From the NCBI RefSeq assembly GCF_002368035.1, contig NZ_AP018222.1, forward strand, positions 4,909,508 to 4,973,507: a DNA stretch of 64,000 nt, given 5' to 3'. Position 1 is the stretch's first letter. Each line of letters starts with the position of its first letter. The translations under genes were made by a program, and so were the position numbers. This DNA is from Nostoc linckia NIES-25 (GTDB taxonomy: Bacteria; Cyanobacteriota; Cyanobacteriia; Cyanobacteriales; Nostocaceae). The notes under the pieces were generated by a model that saw only the letters and a program-made list of their open reading frames with translations, made no database searches and was not told the DNA's origin. Of the stretch, positions 33,031 to 41,332 are shown piece by piece.

Positions 33031-34125
33031 TTGTTAATTTATAATAACCAGGCTCGTTTTTACAAAAAATTAGCTTGGGATACATCAAGTTATTTAGCTA
33101 ATTTAGAAGAACTTTGCGGGGAAAAAATGTTAACAAAACTGGCAGTAGAATCACCAGCGTCTAGCTTAGAGCGCGAACGCGCAATCGCATTTTCTGAACT
33201 AGGCGATCGCCTCTTCGATGAACTGGCTGATAAAATGGCTACGAGACGCCAGTATCGACTGCTGTTTGAACACACATTAAAGCCTGAGTTATTCCAGCAA
33301 ATTCGAGTTGCTGCTGCTGGTTACATCTCAGCTTGCCTAAATAGTCCCATCATTCTTTCAGAAGCTGAAATGCTTCAACGGTTACTCGAAGCAAGAAATA
33401 CTTTGGCGAACTACACCGGTACCGGTCTTTTAATGCCTAAGCGAGAACACACTTTAGCATTTAACCTCTTTCAAAAAAGCGTAGCTGAGGCTTTTTATCA
33501 ATTAGGAGCAAATGACTTAATCGATGCAGTAGATTTACCAGTAAACCTGCGTATGGTTTACGGCAAAACTGACGCAACGAAGTTGGGTTTGCCCTTCGCT
33601 AGCTCTAAGTGCCATAGCGACGTTTGGGCAGGTGTTCCCGCTGATGCCACTGTAGTAGTTCTGCCACTATTTGGCGATATCGATAATATAACCATCGAAG
33701 CTGGTGAAATGCCCCGCGAAATGGAACTACAGGCTATGCAGGTAATGTCAGACTTCGATGAAGGTCGAGATATTCCAATGGTTGTTTCCTACACTGAAGC
33801 ACAATTACAACACGGTACGATGTACTTTAATGATGCTCGTGGATTACACCAAACTGTAAGACGAAAAAACGAAGGTCTGAGAATTTCAGTAGATTTTCGC
33901 TTCCGCAGGAAATTCAACGAAGCCTACCGAGCAATGGTATCATCTAGTGTTGCTGGTGTCGAAGAAGATATGAGCGTGCCCTATGAAGACTGGCTGAAAG
34001 TTGGCAATGAAACGCTGATTGTATTTGATGAGACTGTTGAACAAGCTAAAAATAGGCAAAATATTAGCGCTCCAGTTCCGCTTTACACTCGCGGGTATCG
34101 CCTGGTAAATATGTTTAACTTTTAA
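33031..34125 (+). CDS. Putative Fe(II)/2-oxoglutarate-type oxygenase
   Basis: Up to 364 residues from a TTG start at 33031; an ATG at 33127 would remove 32. Metal-binding triad candidates: CHSDVW (H194-x-D196) and GLHQTV (distal His about 273), followed by an Arg in GLRISVDFRF about ten residues later, the usual 2-oxoglutarate anchor position. The order H-x-D, H, R and the surrounding beta-rich sequence fit the double-stranded beta-helix fold, as in phytanoyl-CoA-hydroxylase-like enzymes. The N-terminal third is helical. The substrate is unknown. It is divergent from the methyltransferase/HDO pair. A strong hairpin follows the stop. Confidence 0.6.
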   Translation: MLIYNNQARFYKKLAWDTSSYLANLEELCGEKMLTKLAVESPASSLERERAIAFSELGDRLFDELADKMATRRQYRLLFEHTLKPELFQQIRVAAAGYISACLNSPIILSEAEMLQRLLEARNTLANYTGTGLLMPKREHTLAFNLFQKSVAEAFYQLGANDLIDAVDLPVNLRMVYGKTDATKLGLPFASSKCHSDVWAGVPADATVVVLPLFGDIDNITIEAGEMPREMELQAMQVMSDFDEGRDIPMVVSYTEAQLQHGTMYFNDARGLHQTVRRKNEGLRISVDFRFRRKFNEAYRAMVSSSVAGVEEDMSVPYEDWLKVGNETLIVFDETVEQAKNRQNISAPVPLYTRGYRLVNMFNF

Positions 34126-34150
34126 TTTTCAAAAATACGAACAACAAAAA

Positions 34151-34179
34151 AGAAAGAGGTCTAATACAGACCTCTTTCT
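34151..34179. terminator. Strong 12-bp hairpin between convergent genes
   Basis: AGAAAGAGGTCT pairs with AGACCTCTTTCT across a 5-nt loop, 25 bp after the oxygenase-like gene. A run of A's precedes it on the plus strand, giving a U-tract for minus-strand transcripts. Confidence 0.75.
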
Positions 34180-34229
34180 CAATTTTGAGAGAAGTTGATA
34201 ACCTTTGTAATAATTTAGGTACAGCACAA

Positions 34230-34354
34230 TAGACCTCTTGCAAAAAGCACTTTTGCAAGAGGTGGGAAAAGGGAAAAGGTTAAGGGGGAAAGGGAAAATA
34301 CCAAACCTTTCCCCTTTTCCCCTTCCCCTTTTCCCGACTTCTGCAAGAAGTCTA
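34230..34354. mobile_element. TAGACCTCTTGCA MITE-like element, copy 1 (125 bp)
   Basis: Begins TAGACCTCTTGCA and ends TGCAAGAAGTCTA, imperfect terminal inverted repeats. The core has a long purine run and then a pyrimidine run (GGGAAAAGGG / CCCTTTTCCC) able to pair. Both ends are TA. A close copy interrupts the amt remnant at 56597-56724. No coding capacity; a non-autonomous element with TA target preference, as for IS630/mariner-related MITEs. Confidence 0.82.
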
Positions 34355-34411
34355 ATCATGACAACAGGTGTTTTCTTAGCAATACCAGATTTGTTGTAGT
34401 ATAAATCCTTA

Positions 34412-34440
34412 ACAAAAAAAGAGGTCACTCTCGACCTCTT
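34412..34440 (-). terminator. apc operon terminator
   Basis: On the minus strand AAGAGGTC pairs with GACCTCTT over a 6-nt loop and is followed by a run of T's, 37 bp beyond the apcC stop. This is a classic rho-independent terminator closing apcA-apcB-apcC. Confidence 0.85.
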
Positions 34441-34476
34441 ACCAATTCCCTAAAAAAAATGTTCTGTCTACAGCAA

Positions 34477-34683
34477 TTACGACAAACCAGTATTAGCACC
34501 TTGTCTACCAGTTGCTAGTTCTACTTTGATGATTGTGCCGCCTGCTTTTTGAATGCGTTGCTGTTCGCGGAACCAGTTCTCATAGGGAACTAGCTTAGTG
34601 AAATAGGTGTTTTGCAGTTCGCGTTGGGTACGAATTCGGGTTTGGCTGGGAACTAGAGCAGTAATCTTAAACAAACGGGCCAT
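34477..34683 (-). CDS. apcC: Phycobilisome core linker polypeptide (ApcC)
   Basis: 68-residue LC7.8 linker that caps the allophycocyanin core cylinders. It begins MARLFKITALVPSQTRIRTQ and is almost family consensus throughout (TKLVPYENWFREQQRIQK, ending GANTGLS). The ATG at 34683 is used, with AGGAG 11 bp upstream; an ORF extension to 34743 is not typical of the family. Third gene of apcABC, 226 bp after apcB, with an inverted repeat in the gap, as expected for a less abundant distal transcript. Confidence 0.96.
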   Translation of the reverse strand: MARLFKITALVPSQTRIRTQRELQNTYFTKLVPYENWFREQQRIQKAGGTIIKVELATGRQGANTGLS

Positions 34684-34767
34684 GTTCTGAAAATCTCCTG
34701 TATTGTTTGTGGAAACTTTTTTATCTCTAAATCTTGAGTGCAAATCTTTAAATTATTTTTTCCAAGG

Positions 34768-34865
34768 CTGGAAATCAAACATCAATACTAGACCACCAAC
34801 ACTCATCACTGATAATTGACCAAGATAAGCAATATAACGTTCTAGCACTCACGGTTGATTTCCAG
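34768..34865 (-). promoter_or_regulatory. Inverted repeat between apcB and apcC
   Basis: CTGGAAATCAA (34768-34778) and TTGATTTCCAG (34855-34865) are perfect 11-bp inverted arms separated by 76 nt. In apc operons a structure between apcB and apcC is thought to reduce readthrough or stabilise the apcAB message; that role here is inferred. Confidence 0.5.
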
Positions 34866-34909
34866 ACCTTAATAAAGCCGCACCTAAATTCTTAAGCGCA
34901 AACCAGCTC

Positions 34910-35398
34910 TTAGCTTAAGCCAGAGGAGATATAGTCTAAGTAAACGCCCATTTCTTTACCGGCGTCAGAACCTACCAAACTAGCGGTTACTTCCTTGATT
35001 GCTTGGATAGCTTGCACGGTAGCACCAACGGGTACACCCAAGGAGTTATAGGTTTCCTTCAAGCCATTGAGTACGCGCTCATCTAGGATGGAAGGATCGC
35101 CAGCCAACATAGCGTAGGTGGCATAGCGGAGGTAGTAGTCTAAATCACGAATACAAGCAGCGTAGCGACGGGTGGTGTACATGTTACCACCGGGACGGGT
35201 GATGTCAGAGTACAGCAAAGATTTTGCTACAGCTTCTTTGACAATGGTAGCAGCGTTAGCACTGATGGTGCTAGCAGCACGTACCCGCAGTTCGCCAGTA
35301 GAGAAATAGCCTTTTAGCTTCTCTAAAGCAGCAGAGTCGAGGTATTTACCTTGAACGTCTGCGGAGTTAATGACAGCGGTAATTGCGTCTTGAGCCAT
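34910..35398 (-). CDS. apcB: Allophycocyanin beta subunit
   Basis: 162 residues. The phycocyanobilin-attachment Cys82 lies in AACIRDLDYYLRYATYAML. The beta-subunit methylated Asn site is visible as RPGGNMY (Asn72). Forms (alpha-beta)3 trimers with ApcA in the core cylinders absorbing near 650 nm. 65 bp downstream of apcA with very strong codon bias, as expected of a highly expressed gene. No unusual residue is seen. Confidence 0.97.
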   Translation of the reverse strand: MAQDAITAVINSADVQGKYLDSAALEKLKGYFSTGELRVRAASTISANAATIVKEAVAKSLLYSDITRPGGNMYTTRRYAACIRDLDYYLRYATYAMLAGDPSILDERVLNGLKETYNSLGVPVGATVQAIQAIKEVTASLVGSDAGKEMGVYLDYISSGLS

Positions 35399-35463
35399 GT
35401 TGTTAATTCCTTATTTCCAACCGTATTGCAATACTTCTGTTTCAGCAGCTAAATAGCTTCAGC

Positions 35464-35949
35464 CTACAGTAGGGCGCCAACTAGATAGTCGAAGTAGCCA
35501 CCAGCTTCAGCAGCATCTTCACTAGATAGCAGTGTAGCAGCGCCATTCTTCAAACCACGGATACCTTCAGCAACACCATCGATAGGAGTTCCCAAGGACT
35601 TGTACAGTTCGCGGGCACCGATAACACCGATTTCTTCGATGGGTGTAACATCACCAGCAACGATACCGTAGGTAACGAGGCGGAGGTAGTAATCTAGGTC
35701 GCGCAGACAAGTAGCTGTCAATTCTTGACCGTAAGCGTTACCACCAGGAGACACAACATCAGGACGCTTTTGGAACAGTTGGTCGCCAGCTTGCTTAACT
35801 AGCCGTTCGCGATTTTCTGTCAAAACTTGAGCAATCCGCAGACGGCGCTCACCAGCTGCTACAAAGGATTTGATCCGATCCAATTCACCGGGGCTTAGGT
35901 AGCGGGCTTCTGCGTCAGCATTCACGATCGCTTTCGTGACGATACTCAT
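35464..35949 (-). CDS. apcA: Allophycocyanin alpha subunit
   Basis: 161 residues. Chromophore Cys81 in ATCLRDLDYYLRLVTYGIVAGD. The sequence is close to family consensus from MSIVTKAIVNADAEARYLSPGE-like start to GGYFDYLVGALL. GGAGGAA precedes the ATG. First gene of apcABC; the 446-bp gap from apcE should contain the strong apcA promoter and leader. Confidence 0.97.
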   Translation of the reverse strand: MSIVTKAIVNADAEARYLSPGELDRIKSFVAAGERRLRIAQVLTENRERLVKQAGDQLFQKRPDVVSPGGNAYGQELTATCLRDLDYYLRLVTYGIVAGDVTPIEEIGVIGARELYKSLGTPIDGVAEGIRGLKNGAATLLSSEDAAEAGGYFDYLVGALL

Positions 35950-36395
35950 TAATGGATTCCTCCAATACGAATGAAACCAGGATTTGATTAAACTGGTGCG
36001 ACTTTGATTTGGTTAACTGAGTTTATTTTCTCATTGTTTTAGACACAACAGTTTCATAACTGCTACGGCTAAAGAAATTACGAGTTTGCTTGAGTCAACA
36101 TAAGTACACAAGCTTCTAAACTCAGCTACCTTCCGCAAAACATTTTCCGGCATTCTGTTGAGCATTTATGACTGCTCTTAACACTTTGTAATATTACTTT
36201 TCAGATTTGCTCTTCTAGATGCTATCTGAGAGCAGTATTACGAAAGGTTGCGAAGGCTATCAGGGACTGGGGATTGGGTACTGGGCATTGGGAAGAAGAT
36301 AGTAGGACAAAGGGAAAGACTTGTTGTAACTTGTCTTTTTGTCTTCCTAGCCCCCAGTCCCTAGTCCCCAGTCCCTAGTCCCTAGCCCCTATTCC
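35950..36395. other. apcE-apcA intergenic region
   Basis: The half nearest apcA (35950-36240) is unique AT-rich DNA and should hold the apcABC promoter and a long leader. The half nearest apcE (36255-36395) is a series of GGGGACTG/GGGATTGG and GTCCCTAGTCC-type heptamer repeats that can pair with each other, possibly ending apcE transcripts. No gene is seen. Confidence 0.65.
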
Positions 36396-39300
36396 CTATT
36401 CAGCCGCCTGCACGCTGCCAAGGTAGTTACCTGCTGGCACCGATGGAAAGCGGTTGTAAGGCACAACATCTTCACCAAAGTAGCGGCTGTATTCTAGGCT
36501 TTCGACTATTGCTTTTACAGCCCCTGGCAAACCGCTATCATCTAGCAGTTTGTTGTACTGGCGAATTTCTTCTTGAGTCGCGGGTGCGCGTCCCAATAGA
36601 TGACGGAAGAGGAATTCAATTACCTTGGCACGCGGATAAGGTAAAAAGAAGCGCTGGCGATAGATTTCGGAACTAGCCAGTTGGCGGACAAACTCGCGGA
36701 CAGAAATTTCACCATCCTGGAGTTTGCTATCTAGGTCAGTCAGGCGGAAATTATCCAGCACTTGACCACTGTAGATATCCAATACTTGAGAGTAAATGGC
36801 GTTAACTGCCTGTTGTCTTTCTGCTAAGGTCGTACTTTCTGTCAAACGGTAAATACGTGCATGTTTTCGCACGCCCAGTTCTACGGTTTGTCCGCTACCA
36901 TTGCTGTAAGAACGACCCAGTTCGGCATAGGAGGGCTGGCTAGCCTTCTGGCTTGCGATATCTGCGATCGCTTGGGCTAAAAGCGGCGTATCGCTAGATC
37001 CTGGACGCGCTTGCACGGGCTTAAAGCTCGGTACAACTACGTCGTCATTTTGCTTGGTCAGCTGGTTGTAAAGCTTCTCGGTATTCGGGAAGTTTGCTGC
37101 TGGTAGGGTCGGGAAGCGACGGTAAGGCACAGTATCTTCACCGAAGACTTCGTTATATTCCACACTATTGACCAAAGTAGCGATAAAGGCACGAATACCT
37201 TGAGTCGCCAAAATCTGGTTATACTTGCGGATTTCTGCTTGGTCTAGTGGCGCACGTCCGAGGAAGTGTTTGGTTCCTAACTCAATTACTTTCGTGTTGG
37301 GGTAGGGTGTGTAGAATTCTTTCAGGTAGAGATTTGAGTAACCCAAACCTTCAATAAATTCTTTCACACTGATTTCGCCGTTACCCAGCTTGCTTTCCCA
37401 TGCCGAAAATTCATTTTTGGCAATGTAAGGTGCAATATCGCGTTCAAAAATCTGACGATAGGCAGCGCTAATCAAAGTTTTCACTGCAACTTTGTCACCG
37501 GTATTCGCCACCAACTTGAAGATTTTGGTTTGTTCGCGCTGTTTGCTAACACCTTGGTTAATGCGGAACTGAATATCTGGTTCTGTCCGTTTTTCACTAA
37601 CAGTACCTAGTGTCACAAAGCTCGGTGTTTCTTCCTTCTGGACTTTCGGGGCAATATCTTCACGAATAGTACCAACGCGCAGTTGCCGCCCTGATACACC
37701 AGCAGGAGTCAGATATCGTTCGTAAGGAACTGTATCTTCACCAAATGCTTCGCTGTATTCTACGCTGTTAATGATGGTGTCAACCACCGCGTAAAAGCCT
37801 TGCTTAGCGGCGATATCAAAGTACTTGTTGATTTCTTGACGACCGTAAGTCGGACGACCCAACAAACGACGGTGAATGTACTCGATCGCTTTACAAACAT
37901 ACAGCGATGACCAGTACAAATTACGGAATACATCCGACTTAGCCAAAGCACGGACAAACTCCCGCACGGAAATATCACCGTTTTCCAGCTTGATTTCCAA
38001 TACCTTTTGCCGCTGGCCTTCGTAAACATCCCGACCGAAAACTTGTAGGTAGGCAGCTCTAATCACTGCTTGGGTAGAGCTTTCGGAAAATCTGATACTA
38101 GAATTTTTCGGAGCCTTTCTGCCAACAGTCCCAGGCAATTGATCCAACTTGAACACCTTGCGTCCAAGGCTACCAGGAGCTTCACCGCGTGCCAAAGGAT
38201 TGCTATTTTGGTTATTAATCCCTGGCCCTTGGTGAATCAGGATGCGTTTGGTATCCTTGCCAAAAGGAGCCGGACTGGTGCTGGGGTTGCGGGTTTCTTT
38301 CGGGAAAATCGCCCCAAATTGAATTTCTAAGGGGTCATTACCAGAACCGTAAGGATGTTGGTCTGGTAGCGGTTGCTCGTAAGCCGCGAATGTGGTGATG
38401 AACTGAGGTATCTTACGGAAAGGCGCACTGTAGTTAAACAGGTCTTGTTGCGGCCCCCAGTTGCGACATTCTTGGGCTTCTTGACCCAGACCCCGCAGGT
38501 AAGGTACTGTCTCTTCGCCAAAATAGTCGCCATATTCAGCAGAATCTACTAAGGCATCTACTAAAGCTGCCAGACCACCGTTAGAAATAATTGAGAAATA
38601 TTTTTGTACTTCTTCCCGGCTACTTGGCCCCCGTCCCAGGATGTGACGGAAAGCTAGTTCGATGACTCGGCTGTTAATAAAAGGCTGGTAAAACTGTTTT
38701 TGGTAAAGAGGAGATTTAGCTAGACGACGAACAAACTCCTTCATGGAGATGTCGCCATTCTTGACTTTGGATTCTAAGTCAGAAATAGACAAGCTGTAAG
38801 CACGGGTAATATCGCGCTCAAAGATTTGCCGATAGGCTGCTTTTACTACCTCATTTTTTTCGGTAGCTGACAACCCAGGTTTCATCACAAACTTGGGACG
38901 CCGTTCTGCCGCATTAAAGTAAATTTGTGGCAGTTGCAAGCCTTGTTGGTCGCTAGAAGGACGTTGGCGCAGTTTATTGGAAGGTGTGGCTGCTTTGAAT
39001 TCTGTAAGCAAAACATCCATGTACTGAGACACAATTTCTGTAGCCTCAGCATCCCTACGGAAAAAGGAAAGTGACGCGGCTTTAATTTCTTGCAAAGCCA
39101 CTATTGTCGCTTCACCAGAGCAGGCATTTTCAATTATTTCCCGTAAACCGCGTGTATTCACTGCGATGATGTTGGGGTCGCCAGCCACGATCGCATAAGT
39201 AGCATAGCGTAAGAACCAGGATAAATCCCGCAAGCTCTTGGCCATGTTGCTCGGCCCATAACGAGCAATGTTAATTGGTCTAAAACCTGGAGGTGTTGGG

Positions 39301-39704
39301 CCTGAGGGGGATGAGTTAAAGATTGAGCGTAAATTTTCTAGGAACCCACCACGGCTTTCAACGTAAGTTATTGTTCCTAGTTGCATCCCCTGTTGAACAT
39401 CACCACTAGCAGCACTAGCAGCTACTAGTTCCGGTTCTCTGGGCTTTTCTAAAAAAGCCATTGGCGAACCACCGACAAAAATCCGGTTGGCAGCTCGAGA
39501 TACGATGATCTCGGAATTCTCCGTGAGCGTCTGGGCAATTTCTAGACGCTTTGCTCCAGATGCAAAATAGCTTGCCAGTTCATTTAGTTCACCATTGCCC
39601 AAAAAGCGGTCTTGCTGCTCCGCTTGGGTAATTGTCGCTACAGCTAGGGTTTGATATAGTTGCGGACGCGCAACTGAGCTTCCACCACTTGCCTTAACAC
39701 TCAT
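36396..39704 (-). CDS. apcE: Phycobilisome core-membrane linker (ApcE, LCM)
   Basis: 1102 residues. The N-terminal phycobiliprotein-like domain (1 to about 240) carries bilin Cys195 in ENACSGE and a loop insertion (about residues 77-150). Four linker repeats then begin near residues 290, 550, 748 and 970 (YRQIFERD-like starts; EFVR, LGRAP, YFGEDTVPY marks), joined by variable arms. Four repeats correspond to the larger, five-cylinder core known in Anabaena. ApcE scaffolds the core, anchors it to thylakoids and acts as terminal energy emitter to photosystem II. Upstream of apcA, same strand. Confidence 0.97.
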   Translation of the reverse strand: MSVKASGGSSVARPQLYQTLAVATITQAEQQDRFLGNGELNELASYFASGAKRLEIAQTLTENSEIIVSRAANRIFVGGSPMAFLEKPREPELVAASAASGDVQQGMQLGTITYVESRGGFLENLRSIFNSSPSGPTPPGFRPINIARYGPSNMAKSLRDLSWFLRYATYAIVAGDPNIIAVNTRGLREIIENACSGEATIVALQEIKAASLSFFRRDAEATEIVSQYMDVLLTEFKAATPSNKLRQRPSSDQQGLQLPQIYFNAAERRPKFVMKPGLSATEKNEVVKAAYRQIFERDITRAYSLSISDLESKVKNGDISMKEFVRRLAKSPLYQKQFYQPFINSRVIELAFRHILGRGPSSREEVQKYFSIISNGGLAALVDALVDSAEYGDYFGEETVPYLRGLGQEAQECRNWGPQQDLFNYSAPFRKIPQFITTFAAYEQPLPDQHPYGSGNDPLEIQFGAIFPKETRNPSTSPAPFGKDTKRILIHQGPGINNQNSNPLARGEAPGSLGRKVFKLDQLPGTVGRKAPKNSSIRFSESSTQAVIRAAYLQVFGRDVYEGQRQKVLEIKLENGDISVREFVRALAKSDVFRNLYWSSLYVCKAIEYIHRRLLGRPTYGRQEINKYFDIAAKQGFYAVVDTIINSVEYSEAFGEDTVPYERYLTPAGVSGRQLRVGTIREDIAPKVQKEETPSFVTLGTVSEKRTEPDIQFRINQGVSKQREQTKIFKLVANTGDKVAVKTLISAAYRQIFERDIAPYIAKNEFSAWESKLGNGEISVKEFIEGLGYSNLYLKEFYTPYPNTKVIELGTKHFLGRAPLDQAEIRKYNQILATQGIRAFIATLVNSVEYNEVFGEDTVPYRRFPTLPAANFPNTEKLYNQLTKQNDDVVVPSFKPVQARPGSSDTPLLAQAIADIASQKASQPSYAELGRSYSNGSGQTVELGVRKHARIYRLTESTTLAERQQAVNAIYSQVLDIYSGQVLDNFRLTDLDSKLQDGEISVREFVRQLASSEIYRQRFFLPYPRAKVIEFLFRHLLGRAPATQEEIRQYNKLLDDSGLPGAVKAIVESLEYSRYFGEDVVPYNRFPSVPAGNYLGSVQAAE

Positions 39705-40167
39705 CGGATTTTTAAAACTCCCATCATAATCGTTTATGTGTTAAGTCTGGGTCGCTTTGAGGCTTGACACATTGGTGCGTCTATGCTTATTAGCCTAAGA
39801 GTACTGCCTGCAAAACTGCCAGTAAATTAACCCAGTTAGCTTTTAGATTAAAACGTTTTGGGTTATTAAGGCTGCTTTATTAAGAAGTATGTAGAATATG
39901 TAGCTTTAATGCATCAAATCCCAATAGATAATCTTGTTTGCCTGAGACAAAACTAAGTTTTGTAACTAATTGATATAGTCATTTGTCCTATGGCTAATGA
40001 AGAATGGCAACCTTTGTACAACTGCCCTAGAGTCACCTCAGTGGACAGTGGTTATTAGTCAGTGCTAAGTTGTTTTTGCTACTAATAGCTTAATACTCAT
40101 AAAACAACGCTGCCGTGCAAATTCGTCTGAATTCATGGAAATTAGGCTTTAGCTATCAACATTCGCT
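39705..40167. other. Divergent region upstream of apcE
   Basis: 463 bp between apcE (-) and the secreted paralogue (+). GGGAG lies just before the apcE ATG. The rest is AT-rich and should contain the apcE promoter and a long leader. A TTGACA at 39763 on the plus strand has no convincing partner -10. No gene or hairpin seen. Confidence 0.6.
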
Positions 40168-40710
40168 ATGGGGAAAATACGTATGAAAAAAAGTTTTAAG
40201 CTGAACTATTTATTCAATGCTACTGTGTCTGCGATCGCAATTCTACTGGCTGTCACTCCTGCAAACGCGCTTCCCGGTCAAAACATCAACACCGTTGTCA
40301 AGTGGGCAAAAACAAGACCTCAACTACCTATTCTCAGATATAACAGCGAAGCCCACGGCTATGAGGGTACGAAGGGGAAACTCTACTTTTATGCTGATGT
40401 CACTTCTGAAGATGGAACTGTAACAAAAGAAGGAATTACTGTCAGTGGTAGCGGTCTCAAATTCACCACAAAAGGTGCCAATGCGGTGAAATTGTTACAA
40501 AATATTTATAATTCTCAGATTTCCAATGATTTCCAGAAGTCTCGGTATGTGACCAAAGTTGGTCGCGACCTATATTATCGCGGGCAAAAGTTTGCTTACA
40601 TCACCGCTGAGGTGCAAGACGGGTCGTCATTGCAGATAATTCCCGTGAGAAACTTGCAAGAATTTATCGACAATGCAAAATATTGCCAAACCAATCAATG
40701 TGACCTTTGA
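40168..40710 (+). CDS. Secreted protein of unknown function, paralogue 1
   Basis: 180 residues, or 175 from an internal ATG at 40183. A Sec-type signal peptide is clear: KK, then AIAILLAVTPANA with AxA before LPGQN, cleavage near residue 36. The mature part has NINTVVKWAKTRPQLP, KLYFYADVTSEDG, and ends NLQEFIDNAKYCQTNQCDL with two Cys likely disulfide-linked. It is a clear tandem duplicate of the gene at 40790 (same LPGQNINTV start, RYVTK, YRGQKFAY and AKYCQTN(Q/E)CD end). The family is not recognised; probably periplasmic or extracellular. Confidence 0.7.
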   Translation: MGKIRMKKSFKLNYLFNATVSAIAILLAVTPANALPGQNINTVVKWAKTRPQLPILRYNSEAHGYEGTKGKLYFYADVTSEDGTVTKEGITVSGSGLKFTTKGANAVKLLQNIYNSQISNDFQKSRYVTKVGRDLYYRGQKFAYITAEVQDGSSLQIIPVRNLQEFIDNAKYCQTNQCDL

Positions 40711-40717
40711 CCGTGTA

Positions 40718-40740
40718 GAGACGTTGCAATGCAACGTCTC
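40718..40740. repeat. Perfect 23-nt palindrome between the secreted paralogues
   Basis: GAGACGTTGCA and TGCAACGTCTC around one A, starting 8 bp after the first paralogue's stop. Same family as the 31-nt palindrome at 2940. It could separate expression of the two duplicates. Confidence 0.8.
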
Positions 40741-40789
40741 ATCTGGATTCATATCTTTAGATCAAAACTGTCGTAGTAAAAAAATATTT

Positions 40790-41332
40790 ATGAATAAAAG
40801 TAATAAATTTAACTTGTTGCACTTTGCTGCTTTGTCCACCTTAGCAATCACATTTGCCGTTGCTCCCGCCAATGCCTTACCAGGACAAAATATTAACACT
40901 GTCTTGAACTGGATAAAAACGAAACCTCAGCTACCAACCCTAGAATATGGCCACGAAACCTTAACTTATTACGGTACTAAGGGTAACTTGAGTTTTTATG
41001 TGACCGTTCCTCAAAAGATAGTTACTCAAGAAAGTATATCTATAAATGGTGACTCCAAGCTTCAATTCACCAAGAAAAATGTCAAAGCAGTGAAATTACT
41101 TCAAGACATTTATGGTTCTAATATTGCTAATGACTTCAAGAATTCTCGCTACGTCACCAAAATTGGTCACGAACAGTTTTATCGCGGGCAAAAGTTTGCT
41201 TACACCGCTTCTGATTTCGAGGCTACTGCTGATGCGTCTAGTACTTCAGCTTTTCAAATTATTCCCTTGAATAACTTGCAACAAAACATAGATAGTGCAA
41301 AATATTGTCAAACTAATGAATGTGACGTTTAA
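40790..41332 (+). CDS. Secreted protein of unknown function, paralogue 2
   Basis: 180 residues from the ATG at 40790; a longer ORF to 40673 would run through the palindrome and the previous gene's end, so is rejected. Signal peptide with core LSTLAITFAVAPANA and cleavage before LPGQN. The mature region matches paralogue 1 in the blocks INTVLNWIKTKPQLP, FKNSRYVTKIG, YRGQKFAY and AKYCQTNECDV. It differs mainly by a short Ser/Ala-rich insertion (DASSTSAF). The stop codon abuts the stop of the convergent comB gene with no spacer. Function unknown. Confidence 0.72.
   Translation: MNKSNKFNLLHFAALSTLAITFAVAPANALPGQNINTVLNWIKTKPQLPTLEYGHETLTYYGTKGNLSFYVTVPQKIVTQESISINGDSKLQFTKKNVKAVKLLQDIYGSNIANDFKNSRYVTKIGHEQFYRGQKFAYTASDFEATADASSTSAFQIIPLNNLQQNIDSAKYCQTNECDV

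Larger units (their letters stand above)
34126..34476. other. Convergent gap with terminators and a MITE-like element
   Basis: Between the oxygenase-like gene (+) and apcC (-). It holds a bidirectional hairpin (34151-34179), a TA-flanked mobile repeat (34230-34354) and the apc operon terminator (34412-34440). A minus-strand ORF crossing it is mostly repeat and is not called. Confidence 0.8.

Noticed and set aside
34129..34428. Minus-strand ORF of about 99 codons after apcC
   Set aside because: It is made almost entirely of the mobile repeat and two hairpins; composition is not protein-like.
34684..34743. Longer N-terminus for ApcC
   Set aside because: ApcC proteins begin MARLFK, and a ribosome site precedes that codon.
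40673..40789. Longer N-terminus for the second secreted paralogue
   Set aside because: It would overlap the preceding gene and read through a palindrome. The signal peptide starts at the ATG at 40790.
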